From Bacillota bacterium (GTDB lineage: Bacteria; Bacillota; Clostridia; Oscillospirales; Ruminococcaceae): a stretch of DNA of 29,921 nucleotides. Below, one piece after another: positions 17,859 to 26,316 of the stretch; position 1 is the stretch's first letter; each line of letters opens with the position of its first letter. Location: the NCBI GenBank assembly GCA_023429685.1, contig JAEZDF010000047.1, positions 1 through 29,921 on the forward strand, read 5' to 3'. A program made the position numbers and the translations under genes. The notes under the pieces are model-generated. The model worked only from the letters and a program-made list of their open reading frames with translations. It ran no database searches and was not told the origin of the DNA.

Positions 17859-18578
17859 TTACGCACAGGAGTTACTAATCTTATCGAGGTTTTCGGTTGC
17901 AAACTTCGTAAGTTCGTTTACGATCAAACGATGTCCGTTCTCGTTTGGGTGAATGCCGTCTTCGCAAATCAGTGTATTCTTGTAGCTTCGCTTATCCAAA
18001 AATGCGGAACGAACATCCACGTACAGCGAGCCTGTCTCATAAGCAAGCTTGGTGGCAGCCAGGGAATACATCTCTTGATATCGATAGATCATCTGCACAT
18101 CACCCAAGAAGCGTAGGATGTTCTGTGCGCTCAGACCGTTTCGCGTGATCCAGCGAAAATATCGCTCTCCGTCTATCGGTGGCAGGGACATCACAACAGG
18201 GGTAATGCCGCTGTGCTTAATAGAAGTAAGCATGCTTCGGTAGATTTCTTCAAACCGCTTAAACGGGGTATGCGGTTCATGGGTTGCATCGGGGTCTTGC
18301 GCAACCCGCTCCCAGTCATAATCACAGTCGTTTCCGCCGTACTCAAGCAGTACAAAATCGCAATCAAGCCCCTTATCCATAGCACGCGTGAGCAGTTGTT
18401 GCCCTTTTTCAATGGTACATCCAAACTTGGAGCGATTATTTACAACAAGCCCAAGGTTCGTGTAAAGCTGTTGCTCATCGCTCTGCTTCATAGGGTAATA
18501 TCGGTTGGTTTCCTTATCAAGAAGGATGCCCTTCATAATGGAATCGCCGTAGATCTGTATCTGTTTTGCGATGTTCAA
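17859..18578 (-). CDS. SGNH/GDSL-family hydrolase
   Basis: This 239-residue protein has the four SGNH blocks: block I IYGDSIMKG with Ser13, a central Gly region (KFGCT), block III EYGGNDCDYDW with Asn83, and block V EDGIHPNENGH with Asp207 and His210. It is a predicted esterase or lipase-like hydrolase acting on acyl or acetyl esters. There is no signal peptide, so it is likely cytoplasmic. The start codon is TTG (complement of 18576-18578) with AAGGAGG 8-9 bases upstream; the next ATG would delete the catalytic Ser. It lies 36 bases after degV on the same strand, so the two are probably co-transcribed. Substrate unknown. Confidence 0.9.
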   Translation of the reverse strand: MNIAKQIQIYGDSIMKGILLDKETNRYYPMKQSDEQQLYTNLGLVVNNRSKFGCTIEKGQQLLTRAMDKGLDCDFVLLEYGGNDCDYDWERVAQDPDATHEPHTPFKRFEEIYRSMLTSIKHSGITPVVMSLPPIDGERYFRWITRNGLSAQNILRFLGDVQMIYRYQEMYSLAATKLAYETGSLYVDVRSAFLDKRSYKNTLICEDGIHPNENGHRLIVNELTKFATENLDKISNSCA

Positions 18579-18614
18579 TCCGCGCCCCTCCTTCTTAACA
18601 AAAATAATAATATA

Positions 18615-19484
18615 CTATCGCTCGGTGCCTAAAAAGAACAGCGCTATGGTTCCGGGACCGGAGTGAGCACCGATTACAGGGTCAACGTAGTTAATCAGCA
18701 CATCTTTCACATGAAACCGCTGTTTAACTTGATCAGCGACATATTGGGCGTCCTCAATGCAATCGCCGTGGGTAATAAACACGGTCTGATTTTGCGGCTC
18801 AATTGCAGTTTTCTGCATGCGGTCGATCAGTGTGTCCAGCGAACGCTTACGCCCGCGTGTCTTTTCAACCAATATAAGACGACCCTCGTTATCCATGTGC
18901 ATAATCGGTTTTACACCCAAAATGGTACCCAAAACCGCAGACGTGCCTGACACACGACCGCCGCGCTTGAGAAAAAACAAATCATCTACCGTAAACCAGT
19001 GGCACAGGTGAAGCCGGTTATCCAAAACCCAGTTGTAAACCTCGTTAATATTCTTACCCTGTTCACGTAGCTTAGCAGCATGGTAAACCAAAAGACCTTC
19101 ACCCAGCGATGCGCCTAGTGTATCGACGTATAGGATTGTACGATCGGGATAGGTGTTTTTTAAATCCTCCAGAACCATTGACGCAGCCTGAAAGCTGCCG
19201 CTCAGTGCCGAAGAAAAACCGATGTACAAAAGATCGTTTCCCTGTTCTAGGATTTCCTCAAAGATGGGCGTACATGTATTGATATCAATCAATGTTGTGG
19301 TAATCTCTTCTTTGTTGCGCATCATGGTATAAAACTGTTTTAGCTCGGTTTTCTTACCTTTTTCGTAGCTGTAATATTCCTTGCCGTTTACACGAAACAT
19401 CAAAGAGAGAATGTGTAGTTTATATCTCTCAATCAATTCATCGGTCAGGTTGCTGGAAGAATCGGTAACAATCTCAAATGACAT
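18615..19484 (-). CDS. DegV family protein (fatty-acid-binding, FakB-like)
   Basis: This 289-residue protein is a DegV-family member. The opening IVTDSSSNL and the internal GFSSALSGSFQAA are the family signatures that line the acyl-carboxylate site, and the C-terminal domain contains VFITHGDCIEDAQYVAD and the HSGPGTIALFFLG ending. DegV proteins bind one fatty acid; FakB members present it to the kinase FakA for phosphorylation. No FakA/DhaK-like gene is nearby, so the kinase partner would be elsewhere. GGGGG lies 8 bases before the ATG. The gene is divergent from DUF1836 across a region with two tandem palindromes. Confidence 0.93.
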   Translation of the reverse strand: MSFEIVTDSSSNLTDELIERYKLHILSLMFRVNGKEYYSYEKGKKTELKQFYTMMRNKEEITTTLIDINTCTPIFEEILEQGNDLLYIGFSSALSGSFQAASMVLEDLKNTYPDRTILYVDTLGASLGEGLLVYHAAKLREQGKNINEVYNWVLDNRLHLCHWFTVDDLFFLKRGGRVSGTSAVLGTILGVKPIMHMDNEGRLILVEKTRGRKRSLDTLIDRMQKTAIEPQNQTVFITHGDCIEDAQYVADQVKQRFHVKDVLINYVDPVIGAHSGPGTIALFFLGTER

Positions 19485-19509
19485 ATGATATACCCCCGAA
19501 TTTATGTAT

Positions 19510-19569
19510 AGATGTAGTGCTACATCTAGTTATTATAACTAGAATAACACTCAAAGCACTCTATGTCAA
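19510..19569 (-). promoter_or_regulatory. degV promoter with two adjacent palindromes
   Basis: AGATGTAGTGCTACATCT (19510-19527) is a perfect 8-bp dyad around TG. It overlaps by three bases a 19-bp dyad centred on T19534 (19525-19543, TCTAGTTAT/ATAACTAGA). On the minus strand TTGACA (19564-19569) and TATTCT (19541-19546) are 17 bp apart, so the second palindrome abuts the -10 box. This fits a repressor operator, which is inference. Confidence 0.6.
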
Positions 19570-19585
19570 GCATGATGAAGCACTA

Positions 19586-19614
19586 TTGAACTTATTTTGT
19601 GAATATGTTAAAAT
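19586..19614 (+). promoter_or_regulatory. Promoter of the DUF1836 gene
   Basis: TTGAAC (19586-19591) and TAAAAT (19609-19614) are spaced by 17 bp, 38 bases before the GTG start chosen for the DUF1836 gene. This supports the shorter gene model. Confidence 0.7.
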
Positions 19615-19651
19615 AATAAACAACAGACTGAAAACAAAGGAGTGCCATCGG

Positions 19652-20260
19652 GTGGAAAACAAGCTAGAACAGGAGCTCTTGCATTGGTCGGACGATATCT
19701 TAACCTTTCATCTGCCCCGGTGGTCGGAGCTGCCTGAGATTGATTTGTATATGGATCAGGTTGTTGTTTTGTCAGAGCGCATCTTCTCCCGTTTTCCGGG
19801 AACCCATACCGGAAGGCTGATAACCCCGTCCATCATCAACAACTATGTAAAGCTGGGCATCATCCCTCAGCCGGTTAAAAAGAAGTACTCGCGCACGCAT
19901 ATCGCGTATTTGATGATGATCTGCCTGCTAAAGCAGACCTTACCCATCTTGGCAATAACCGATTTAATCTCCTACCAACTGGAATCAGATACCATTCCAG
20001 CTATCTATAATCGTTTTTGCGAGATGCAGGAGCTGGCAACAAAGGTAGCGGTGCAAACTGCCCGTGCGGAGTATTTCTCGACGGCCTCACAAGATGGCGA
20101 GAGCGGTCGTTCTCTTATTGAGCTTACCCTTATGATGGCAGCAACCGCGAACTCCAGTAAGTTTTTCGCTGAAAAGGTCATCTGCTTAAAACGCGAAAAA
20201 GAGATGCTTGATGCTGCGGACGAGGATATAGACGAGGATAAAAAAGCAAAATCAAAATAA
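19652..20260 (+). CDS. DUF1836 domain-containing protein
   Basis: This 202-residue protein belongs to DUF1836, a Firmicutes family with a MerR-like winged-helix N-terminal part (RLITPSIINNYVKLGIIPQPVKK resembles a MerR-type recognition helix and wing) followed by helices. It is probably a DNA-binding regulator, which is inference from the fold. I place the start at GTG 19652, because AAAGGAG lies 9 bases upstream and a good promoter sits at 19586-19614. The open frame continues to 19478, but those 58 residues would run through the promoter and the degV start. The C-terminus is highly charged (DEDIDEDKKAKSK). It is divergent from degV; the adjoining palindromes may be its binding site. Confidence 0.85.
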   Translation: MENKLEQELLHWSDDILTFHLPRWSELPEIDLYMDQVVVLSERIFSRFPGTHTGRLITPSIINNYVKLGIIPQPVKKKYSRTHIAYLMMICLLKQTLPILAITDLISYQLESDTIPAIYNRFCEMQELATKVAVQTARAEYFSTASQDGESGRSLIELTLMMAATANSSKFFAEKVICLKREKEMLDAADEDIDEDKKAKSK

Positions 20261-20296
20261 CAGAACCCTGCCAAAAAATCTTTGGCAGGGTTCTGT
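20260..20296. terminator. Terminator between DUF1836 and methyltransferase genes
   Basis: A perfect 16-bp stem pairs 20260-20275 with 20281-20296 around a 5-base loop. On the minus strand it is followed by the T-rich TATTTTGATTTTG; the plus-strand side lacks a T-tract, so it is strongest for the minus-strand operon. Confidence 0.85.
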
Positions 20297-20314
20297 GCGA
20301 TAGTATTCCAAAAA

Positions 20315-20920
20315 CTATACTTTCTGAAATCCCAATATTTGCTGATGACCGTCTATTTGCAGATAAATATGTTTAAGCCCGTGCTTTGTAAACGTTTTGA
20401 TTATCTGTGCGGGAGAATAAAACTTAACATCTCCTGCCTGTGAGAAGGGTACAAATGGATTCAGAAGCATTCGGATCAGTGAAGGATAATAGATTTCAGC
20501 AATATATAAGGTTGCACCTTGTTTTAGCAAGCGAGATGCTTCCTTCGCAAAGGCATCAACGCTTGGAAAATGGTGATAAGCACAGCAGACGGTTATAAGG
20601 TCAAAATAATCGTTGCAAAACGGCAGTTTATAACAAGGGGCGACAGTAAAATCCATTTTGGGATGAAGGCGTTTTGCATTTGCAATCATGTTTTCTGAGA
20701 TATCCGCTCCATATCCGTCTATATGATATTTATCATCTATCATTTTTAGTAGGGTCCCGTTTCCACACGCCACATCCAGTACCTTACCGCCGCGAAAAGA
20801 AGAAAGTGCCCCAAGGAGCTTGTGCTTAAAAACGAGACAGAACCTTCCTTCAGGGGTGTTGTCATAATTGTTAGCCATTTTGTCGTAGCTTGCCTTTGAG
20901 CGTGCCTCAAATTTGTTCAT
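20315..20920 (-). CDS. Class I SAM-dependent methyltransferase
   Basis: This 201-residue protein has the UbiE/Methyltransf_11-like Rossmann fold. Motif I is VLDVACGNGTLL (47-58), the motif II acidic segment is IDGYGADISENMIANA, and the post-I region is LITVCCAYHHFPS, with EASRLLKQGATLYIAE as motif III. The N-terminal ARSKASYDKMANNYD is typical of small-molecule methyltransferases. The acceptor cannot be inferred. GAGGAG lies 7 bases before the ATG. It follows the YibE/F gene by 27 bases on the same strand and is probably the second gene of that operon. Confidence 0.9.
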   Translation of the reverse strand: MNKFEARSKASYDKMANNYDNTPEGRFCLVFKHKLLGALSSFRGGKVLDVACGNGTLLKMIDDKYHIDGYGADISENMIANAKRLHPKMDFTVAPCYKLPFCNDYFDLITVCCAYHHFPSVDAFAKEASRLLKQGATLYIAEIYYPSLIRMLLNPFVPFSQAGDVKFYSPAQIIKTFTKHGLKHIYLQIDGHQQILGFQKV

Positions 20921-20947
20921 GCGGTAGCTCCTCGCTTATACTGATAA

Positions 20948-22153
20948 TCAATTACTCGTTGTAATCTGTGCATCCTCCTGCGGTTTTCGTATGCGTGAGT
21001 ATGCGGCGGCACAGAGCAAAGAGGTAAACGGAATGGTAAACAAGATACCCAGACTACCTACAAGCGATTGCAGAATTTCCACCACAATCATTTCGCGATT
21101 TAACAGGTGTAAAACGGATGGCGAATATACAATCAACAACAACACAACCGAAAGCGAGCTTCCGATATAGGCGAGAATCAGGGTGTTTGACATCGTACCC
21201 ATCATGTCTCTGCCTATCGTAAACCCGGAACGCAGCAGGGCGGTAAAGGTGGGGTTTTTGCCCTCTTGGCTCAACTCGTACAAGGCAGATGCGATGGACA
21301 TCGCAACGTCCATGATGGCGCCCATCGCACCGATGATTATTGCGCCGAAGATGATTGCCTTAAGGTCAATGGGGTGTGTGGTCTCTAACACTGCAAGAAA
21401 GGTTGCGTCTTCATCCGTATATCCGCTTAGCTTTAAGAACATGTCGGAGATTACCGTAATCAGACCCGATATCAGCACACCGCCAAAGCAGCCGATGATA
21501 GAAGTCAGCGTCTTTAGATCGGGACCGTTAATAATCAGTAGGGTCATTACAATGACAAACAGGCAGATAATTATTGAAGATAGATAGATGTTATAACCTG
21601 CCAGTATCGAGGGGATAAAGACAAAGAATACCGCAGAGCAGGTAAAGGCGAGAGATATCATGGTATTAAACCCCTTAAAGCCTCCGAAAAGCAGCAACAG
21701 CAACGCAAAGATAATGCCAATCACAATCAGCGTGTCGGTGCGCCGATACTCCACAAACATCCATTCATAGGCTTCGGGATTGTCAAGGTCTTTTGAGATC
21801 AGCACCTTATCACCGACCTCCACCTCTTTCAGACCAGAGGGCAGATATCCGTCTATGCTCTGTACGGCAATGATTTCCGAGCCCGGCTCACTTCCACCTT
21901 CGAGCTTTGCAATAAACCGAACCGTCACATTGGTTATGAAGGTGCCCCCCAGGTCGAATTCTTCCTCATTGCGTTCAAGCACCATCGAAACGGTTGCCCG
22001 TTCGGGCTCAAGACTTGTGGTACCCGACAAGATACCGGCAACGTCCTTAGACGTAAAACGGTTTCCAAAATACAAGAACATCAGCGACAGCAATACAGTA
22101 ACGATATATACGATAAGGTAACGAAGCCTGTGTTTCTTTTTATCAGTTATCAT
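20948..22153 (-). CDS. YibE/F family multi-pass membrane protein
   Basis: This 401-residue protein has an N-terminal transmembrane helix (about 9-27) and an extracytoplasmic beta-rich segment of about 110 residues (VQSIDGYLPSGLKEVEVGDK). About seven further hydrophobic helices start at TLIVIGIIFALLLLLFGGFKG. Conserved YibE/F features include GPDLKTLTSIIG, the AIIIGAMGAIMDVAMSIA segment and GRDMMGTMSNTLILAYIG. Its transport or channel function is not established for the family. The start ATG has AAAGGAACGG at a longish spacing. It lies upstream of the methyltransferase gene. The 215-base gap to glpP on the other side contains divergent promoter sequence only. Confidence 0.92.
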   Translation of the reverse strand: MITDKKKHRLRYLIVYIVTVLLSLMFLYFGNRFTSKDVAGILSGTTSLEPERATVSMVLERNEEEFDLGGTFITNVTVRFIAKLEGGSEPGSEIIAVQSIDGYLPSGLKEVEVGDKVLISKDLDNPEAYEWMFVEYRRTDTLIVIGIIFALLLLLFGGFKGFNTMISLAFTCSAVFFVFIPSILAGYNIYLSSIIICLFVIVMTLLIINGPDLKTLTSIIGCFGGVLISGLITVISDMFLKLSGYTDEDATFLAVLETTHPIDLKAIIFGAIIIGAMGAIMDVAMSIASALYELSQEGKNPTFTALLRSGFTIGRDMMGTMSNTLILAYIGSSLSVVLLLIVYSPSVLHLLNREMIVVEILQSLVGSLGILFTIPFTSLLCAAAYSRIRKPQEDAQITTSN

Positions 22154-22333
22154 GTTAATATCCGTTCCTTTCTACAAACAAAGGGGTTATATTCACTTTA
22201 GAGTTAAGGCGTGATGATAAGGCGAAATAAATCTAGGTTACACGATACCATATCGTCAATGATAATTCAACAACACAGCGGTGACTTTTAGAATAATCGT
22301 GTAAGGATTCTATCATTAAAAATGGAATTGATA

Positions 22334-22339
22334 TATAAT
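22334..22339 (+). promoter_or_regulatory. Candidate -10 box of glpP
   Basis: A perfect TATAAT lies 30 bases before the glpP start. No clear -35 is seen at the right spacing, so the promoter is weakly supported. The remainder of 22154-22368 shows no gene. Confidence 0.4.
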
Positions 22340-22368
22340 AGAATTAACCTACTAGCGGAGGGTGACAG

Positions 22369-22935
22369 ATGAAAAACGGAGCGTTTCATTATTTCGAGGA
22401 TTGCCCTGTCATTGCTGCGATAAAGGATGATGAGGGGCTAAACGGGTGTACCCAGTGCGACAGTCGTGTGGTTTTTGTACTGTACGGTACGGTCTGCAAC
22501 ATCGGTGACATCGTGGGTAAGATCAAAGACGCAGGCAAAACCGCGATCGTTCATATCGATCTGGTTGCCGGTTTATCTTCAAAAGAGGTTTCGGTCGATT
22601 ATATTAAAAGGGAAACAAGAGCCGATGGGATAATCAGTACGCGACCGGCGCTTTTGCGGCGCGCACAGGAACTGTCGCTCATCACCATACAACGGTACTT
22701 TTTAATCGATTCCATTGCATTTCATAACATCACAAAGCAGCTTGAGATGTACAGACCCGATTTTATCGAAATCCTGCCCGGCGTGATGCCTAAGGTCATC
22801 CGCAGGCTATGTTCTTCCGTGAACACACCGATTATTGCAGGAGGACTGGTGGCGGATAAAGAGGACGTTATGGCGGCGCTGGGGGCAGGGGCGGTTGCAG
22901 TATCGACGACCAATCAAACCATATGGGAGATGTAA
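22369..22935 (+). CDS. glpP: Glycerol-3-phosphate-responsive antiterminator GlpP
   Basis: This 188-residue protein is a GlpP-family TIM-barrel-like RNA-binding antiterminator. Family features include the opening CPVIAAIKDD, the central HIDLVAGLSSKEVSVDYIK, DGIISTRPALLRRAQ, and the phosphate-binding end PIIAGGLVADKEDVMAALGAGAVAVSTT. In Bacillus subtilis, GlpP with bound glycerol-3-phosphate prevents termination in the leaders of the glp genes. Here the first structural gene lies just downstream with a leader of about 120 bases containing a terminator-like structure. The length agrees with the family (about 190). GGAGG precedes the ATG. Confidence 0.95.
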   Translation: MKNGAFHYFEDCPVIAAIKDDEGLNGCTQCDSRVVFVLYGTVCNIGDIVGKIKDAGKTAIVHIDLVAGLSSKEVSVDYIKRETRADGIISTRPALLRRAQELSLITIQRYFLIDSIAFHNITKQLEMYRPDFIEILPGVMPKVIRRLCSSVNTPIIAGGLVADKEDVMAALGAGAVAVSTTNQTIWEM

Positions 22936-22956
22936 AGGGAAAAACCAAGTATGTGG

Positions 22957-22985
22957 TTGCTTGCAGCACGCGAAGATGATATAAT
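22957..22985 (+). promoter_or_regulatory. Promoter of the glycerol-3-phosphate dehydrogenase operon
   Basis: TTGCTT (22957-22962) and TATAAT (22980-22985) are spaced 17 bp. Transcription from about 22992 would produce the leader that carries the candidate GlpP target. Confidence 0.75.
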
Positions 22986-23004
22986 ATAGATAAATCAAAA
23001 TAAT

Positions 23005-23080
23005 AAGCCTAGAGTGAAGAGTCAGGCAATACGAAGCTTGTGCCAAAAGCACGGGTATTGTATTGGTTGGCTTTTTTATT
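23005..23080 (+). promoter_or_regulatory. Candidate GlpP-controlled leader terminator/antiterminator
   Basis: The leader contains several pairings ending at a run of six T (23072-23077). AAGCC (23005-23009) can pair with GGCTT (23069-23073), and CAATAC (23027-23032) with GTATTG (23055-23060 or 23060-23065). GTGC pairs with GCAC inside, and GCCAA (23042-23046) can pair with TTGGC (23067-23071). The mutually exclusive pairings and the adjacent glpP gene suggest antitermination control; GlpP binding itself is inferred. Confidence 0.6.
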
Positions 23081-23113
23081 TTGCGGATGGGATTTGCTTG
23101 GGGAGGACACGAC

Positions 23114-24562
23114 ATGTATGATGTAGCCATAATCGGTGCGGGAATCTCGGGATGCTCATTATTTTATGAGCTTGCCCGTTATCGTCTGCGTGTAATACTA
23201 CTGGAAAAAGAGAACGATGTTTCGCTGGGTACGACTAAGGCAAACAGCGCGATCGTTCACGCCGGCTACGACCCGCCGGAAGGCACAGTAATGGCGCGTA
23301 CCAACGTAGCGGGTAATGCCATCATCAAAGAGCTTTGCAAACAGCTGGATGTGCCCTATAAGCAGATCGGCTCGCTGGTCATCGCCTTTACGGAGGAGCA
23401 GATGGATACGGTGCGCAAGCTGCACAGTAGAGGTGTAAAAAATGGCGTGCCGGGTCTGCGTGTATTGAGTAAGGAAGAGACGCGGAACATGGAGCCATCA
23501 CTCAGCGGGCAGGTTGTAGGCGCGCTGTATGCACCCTCTGCAGGGATAGTCAGCCCATGGGAGCTGACGCTTGCCTTGGCACAGAATGCCGTGCAAAACG
23601 GTGCAGAGCTTGCCCTTCGCCACGAGGTTCGGGAAATAACAAAGACACAGGACGGCTTTTTGATTGAAGCGGGCGAACGAATGGTTCACGCAAGGTTTGT
23701 CGTCAACGCCGCTGGCGTAGCGGCCGACCGAGTTGCGCATCTAGCGGGTGACGACACATTTGCCATCCTGCCGTCAAGGGGAGAGTATTATCTGCTAGAT
23801 AAAAGCCAGGGCTCTTTGGTGAATCATGTGGTATTTCAATGTCCGAGCAAAGAGGGTAAGGGCGTTTTGGTTGCCCCCACCGTTCACGGTAACCTTGTGG
23901 TTGGACCAAATGCGACCCAGAGCGGTGCAAGTGAGGTTGCCACCACGGCGCAGGGGCTCGAGTTTGTGCGTAATATGGCACAAAGATCGGTGCCGTCCAT
24001 CAATTTCAGGGAGAGCATACGAACCTTTGCGGGTATCCGAGCCATATCAGACGACAGCGACTTTATCATCAGGGAATCGTCTGCTCAAAAAGGGCTATTT
24101 CATATGGCGGGAATCAAATCCCCGGGGCTTACCGCCGCGCCTGCCTTTGCTCGGGAGATGGTAGAACTACTGCGGCAGGCAGGGCTCTTACTGACACCCA
24201 AAAAGGTCATCATCACAACACGCCGTGTTTCGCGCTTTCGAGAGATGAACGAAGATCAACGGGCAAAGGCGGTAAGAGAAAACCCGATGTTTGGCAGGGT
24301 AATCTGCCGCTGTGAAACGGTAACCGAGGCGGAGATCGTACAAGCACTGCATATGCCCATACCGCCCGTTTCACTGGATGGGGTAAAACGGCGCTGCTCG
24401 TGTGGCATGGGACGCTGTCAGGGCGGGTTTTGCGGTCCGCGGGTGCAGGAGATTATCTCACGCGAACTCGGCATTGTGGTGACCGATGTGCCGCTTGATA
24501 GGGATGGGATGACGATACTGTACGGCGAGACAAAATCGGCAGGCAAAAAGGCGGTGAAATAG
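23114..24562 (+). CDS. FAD-dependent glycerol-3-phosphate dehydrogenase (GlpA-like, with BFD-type [2Fe-2S] domain)
   Basis: This 482-residue protein has a DAO-fold FAD domain (VAIIGAGISGCSLFYELA at the N-terminus, then VVNAAGVAADRVA and the closing FHMAGIKSPGLTAAPA). A C-terminal Fer2_BFD-type domain follows with cysteines in VICRCETVTEAE and RRCSCGMGRCQGGFC. Anaerobic GlpA-type enzymes oxidise sn-glycerol-3-phosphate to dihydroxyacetone phosphate, passing electrons to a partner flavoprotein. The location behind glpP supports glycerol-3-phosphate as substrate. The ATG at 23114 has GGAGGA upstream; an in-frame extension to 23063 would run through the leader T-run. The next gene begins 2 bases after the stop. 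Confidence 0.9.
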   Translation: MYDVAIIGAGISGCSLFYELARYRLRVILLEKENDVSLGTTKANSAIVHAGYDPPEGTVMARTNVAGNAIIKELCKQLDVPYKQIGSLVIAFTEEQMDTVRKLHSRGVKNGVPGLRVLSKEETRNMEPSLSGQVVGALYAPSAGIVSPWELTLALAQNAVQNGAELALRHEVREITKTQDGFLIEAGERMVHARFVVNAAGVAADRVAHLAGDDTFAILPSRGEYYLLDKSQGSLVNHVVFQCPSKEGKGVLVAPTVHGNLVVGPNATQSGASEVATTAQGLEFVRNMAQRSVPSINFRESIRTFAGIRAISDDSDFIIRESSAQKGLFHMAGIKSPGLTAAPAFAREMVELLRQAGLLLTPKKVIITTRRVSRFREMNEDQRAKAVRENPMFGRVICRCETVTEAEIVQALHMPIPPVSLDGVKRRCSCGMGRCQGGFCGPRVQEIISRELGIVVTDVPLDRDGMTILYGETKSAGKKAVK

Positions 24563-24564
24563 CG

Positions 24565-25833
24565 ATGGAATATGATGTAATCGTAATCGGTGGGGGTCCT
24601 GCCGGACTTGCGGCAGCGATAGCCGCGTACGAAACAGGTGCAGAGCGGGTTTTGCTGCTGGAGCGAAATACGGATTTGGGCGGAATTCTAAACCAATGCA
24701 TCCACAACGGGTTTGGTCTGCATTATTTTAAAGAGGAGTTGACGGGCCCCGAGTATGCGGGTAGGTTTATCAAGCTGTTAAACAAAACCGGCGTAGAGGT
24801 AATGACGGACACAATGGTGCTGGATATTGGCAAAGACAAAACCGTGCGCGCCGTTAACAGCACAAATGGTTATATGGAGATTGGGGCAAAGGCTGTGGTG
24901 CTTGCGATGGGGTGTCGCGAACGGACTCGCGGCGCCATAGCAATCCCCGGGGATCGTCCCGCGGGTATCTTTACTGCGGGAACCGCGCAGTTGTATGTAA
25001 ACATACACGGGTACATGGTCGGGCGCAGGGTGCTTATCTTAGGCTCGGGAGACATCGGGCTTATCATGGCGCGCCGCATGACGCTGGAGGGCGCGAAGGT
25101 ACTGGGATGCGTGGACCTCATGCCCTATTCCGGGGGATTAACCCGCAATATTGTTCAGTGTCTGGATGACTATGGTATTCCGTTATATCTGTCCCATACC
25201 ATAACGAATATCAAGGGGGATAAACGAGTAGAGCGGGTTACCGTTTCTAAGGTGGATGAGAACAGGCGTCCGATACCGGGCAGCGAGATGGAATTTGAGT
25301 GCGACACCGTGCTGCTTTCGGTGGGGCTTATCCCCGAAAATGAGCTGTCGCGTGCTGCAGGTGTCGCTCTGGATGAGCGCACAGGGGGTCTTTGTGTTTA
25401 CGAAAACATGGAGACCACAGTTCCCGGCATCTTTGCGGGGGGGAATGCGGTGCACGTCCATGACCTTGTAGACTTTGTGACGGGAGAAAGCCAAAGGGCA
25501 GGGCGTGCCGCCGCGCGATATGCGCTAGAACAGCCGCATGAGGATTTGGCGTCATTATCCGTTATAAACGGAGAAGGCGTAAGCTACACCGTTCCCCAGA
25601 GGATTCGCTCCGAAAATGTTGATAAGACGGTGGATGTGTTCTTTCGCGCAAGGGATGTTTACAAGGATGTGAGGATTGTCGTTACAAGCAGCGGGGATAC
25701 GCTTGCTTCGTACAAGCGAGAGCATATCACCCCGGGCGAGATGGAACGAATTATTCTGCCCAAAGCCTTGATTGAAAAGGCAGGGGGCACGGAACTTACC
25801 GTATCAATACATCAAAATGAAACAGCACAGTAA
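24565..25833 (+). CDS. NAD(P)/FAD-dependent oxidoreductase, partner of the GlpA-like dehydrogenase
   Basis: This 422-residue pyridine-nucleotide-disulfide-reductase-like flavoprotein has FAD motif VIGGGPAGLAAAIAAYE at the N-terminus and NAD(P) motif VLILGSGDIGLIMARRM in the middle. The closing FAD segment is PGIFAGGNAVHVHDLVDFV. NQCIHNGFGLHYF and MGCRERTRGAI are signatures of this subfamily. In Clostridia it is regularly encoded between a GlpA-like dehydrogenase and a DUF1667 protein, and probably moves electrons from glycerol-3-phosphate oxidation to NAD(P) or a carrier. It overlaps functionally with GlpB but is not closely similar. It is tightly coupled to its neighbours (2 bases before, 53 after). 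Confidence 0.87.
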   Translation: MEYDVIVIGGGPAGLAAAIAAYETGAERVLLLERNTDLGGILNQCIHNGFGLHYFKEELTGPEYAGRFIKLLNKTGVEVMTDTMVLDIGKDKTVRAVNSTNGYMEIGAKAVVLAMGCRERTRGAIAIPGDRPAGIFTAGTAQLYVNIHGYMVGRRVLILGSGDIGLIMARRMTLEGAKVLGCVDLMPYSGGLTRNIVQCLDDYGIPLYLSHTITNIKGDKRVERVTVSKVDENRRPIPGSEMEFECDTVLLSVGLIPENELSRAAGVALDERTGGLCVYENMETTVPGIFAGGNAVHVHDLVDFVTGESQRAGRAAARYALEQPHEDLASLSVINGEGVSYTVPQRIRSENVDKTVDVFFRARDVYKDVRIVVTSSGDTLASYKREHITPGEMERIILPKALIEKAGGTELTVSIHQNETAQ

Positions 25834-25886
25834 GCTGTTGTTTTGATTTGCCGACAAAATGATACTAAGAAGGTCAGGTGAGTAGT

Positions 25887-26240
25887 ATGAAGGAGCTTGT
25901 ATGCATTGTATGCCCCAAAGGGTGTCGCCTGCATGTGGATGAGCAAAACGGATTTGCCGTAACGGGCAACGATTGCGCTCGCGGCGAGGCATACGGCAAA
26001 AAGGAGCTGACAAACCCGACGCGGGTCATTACCTCTACGGTTCGCATAGAAGGTGCTCACGATCGCAGGTTGCCTGTAAAAACCGATGCCGAGATTCCAA
26101 AAAACGCAATCTTTGATGCCATTCAAATTCTAAACGAGGTAACCGTGCAAGCACCCATTCAAACTGGCGAGGTTGTTGCTTCTGACATTTTGGGGCTGGG
26201 CGTTAACTTTGTGGCTACAAGGGATATGGAGCGGGTATAA
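25887..26240 (+). CDS. DUF1667 domain-containing protein
   Basis: This 117-residue protein is a complete DUF1667 member. The Cys motif CIVCPKGCRL near the N-terminus and a further Cys in GNDCARGEAYG (four Cys in all) suggest a small Fe-S or metal site. PTRVITSTVRIEG and the closing segment TGEVVASDILGLGVNFVATR are typical. It is the third gene of the GlpP-linked operon and likely an electron-transfer or assembly partner, which is inference from conserved neighbourhood. The start at ATG 25887 uses AGGTGAG just upstream; a GTG three codons earlier (25878) cannot be excluded. Confidence 0.9.
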   Translation: MKELVCIVCPKGCRLHVDEQNGFAVTGNDCARGEAYGKKELTNPTRVITSTVRIEGAHDRRLPVKTDAEIPKNAIFDAIQILNEVTVQAPIQTGEVVASDILGLGVNFVATRDMERV

Positions 26241-26316
26241 CTTTTTACCAGAAGCTGTACCGATTTGTGGCATAAAAATATAAACAAAACATATCTGATA
26301 TCATATGCGTCATTTT

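Noticed and set aside
19478..19651. N-terminal extension of the DUF1836 gene by 58 residues
   Set aside because: It would cross the degV start, both palindromes and a good promoter, and does not look like family sequence; GTG 19652 has a strong ribosome binding site.
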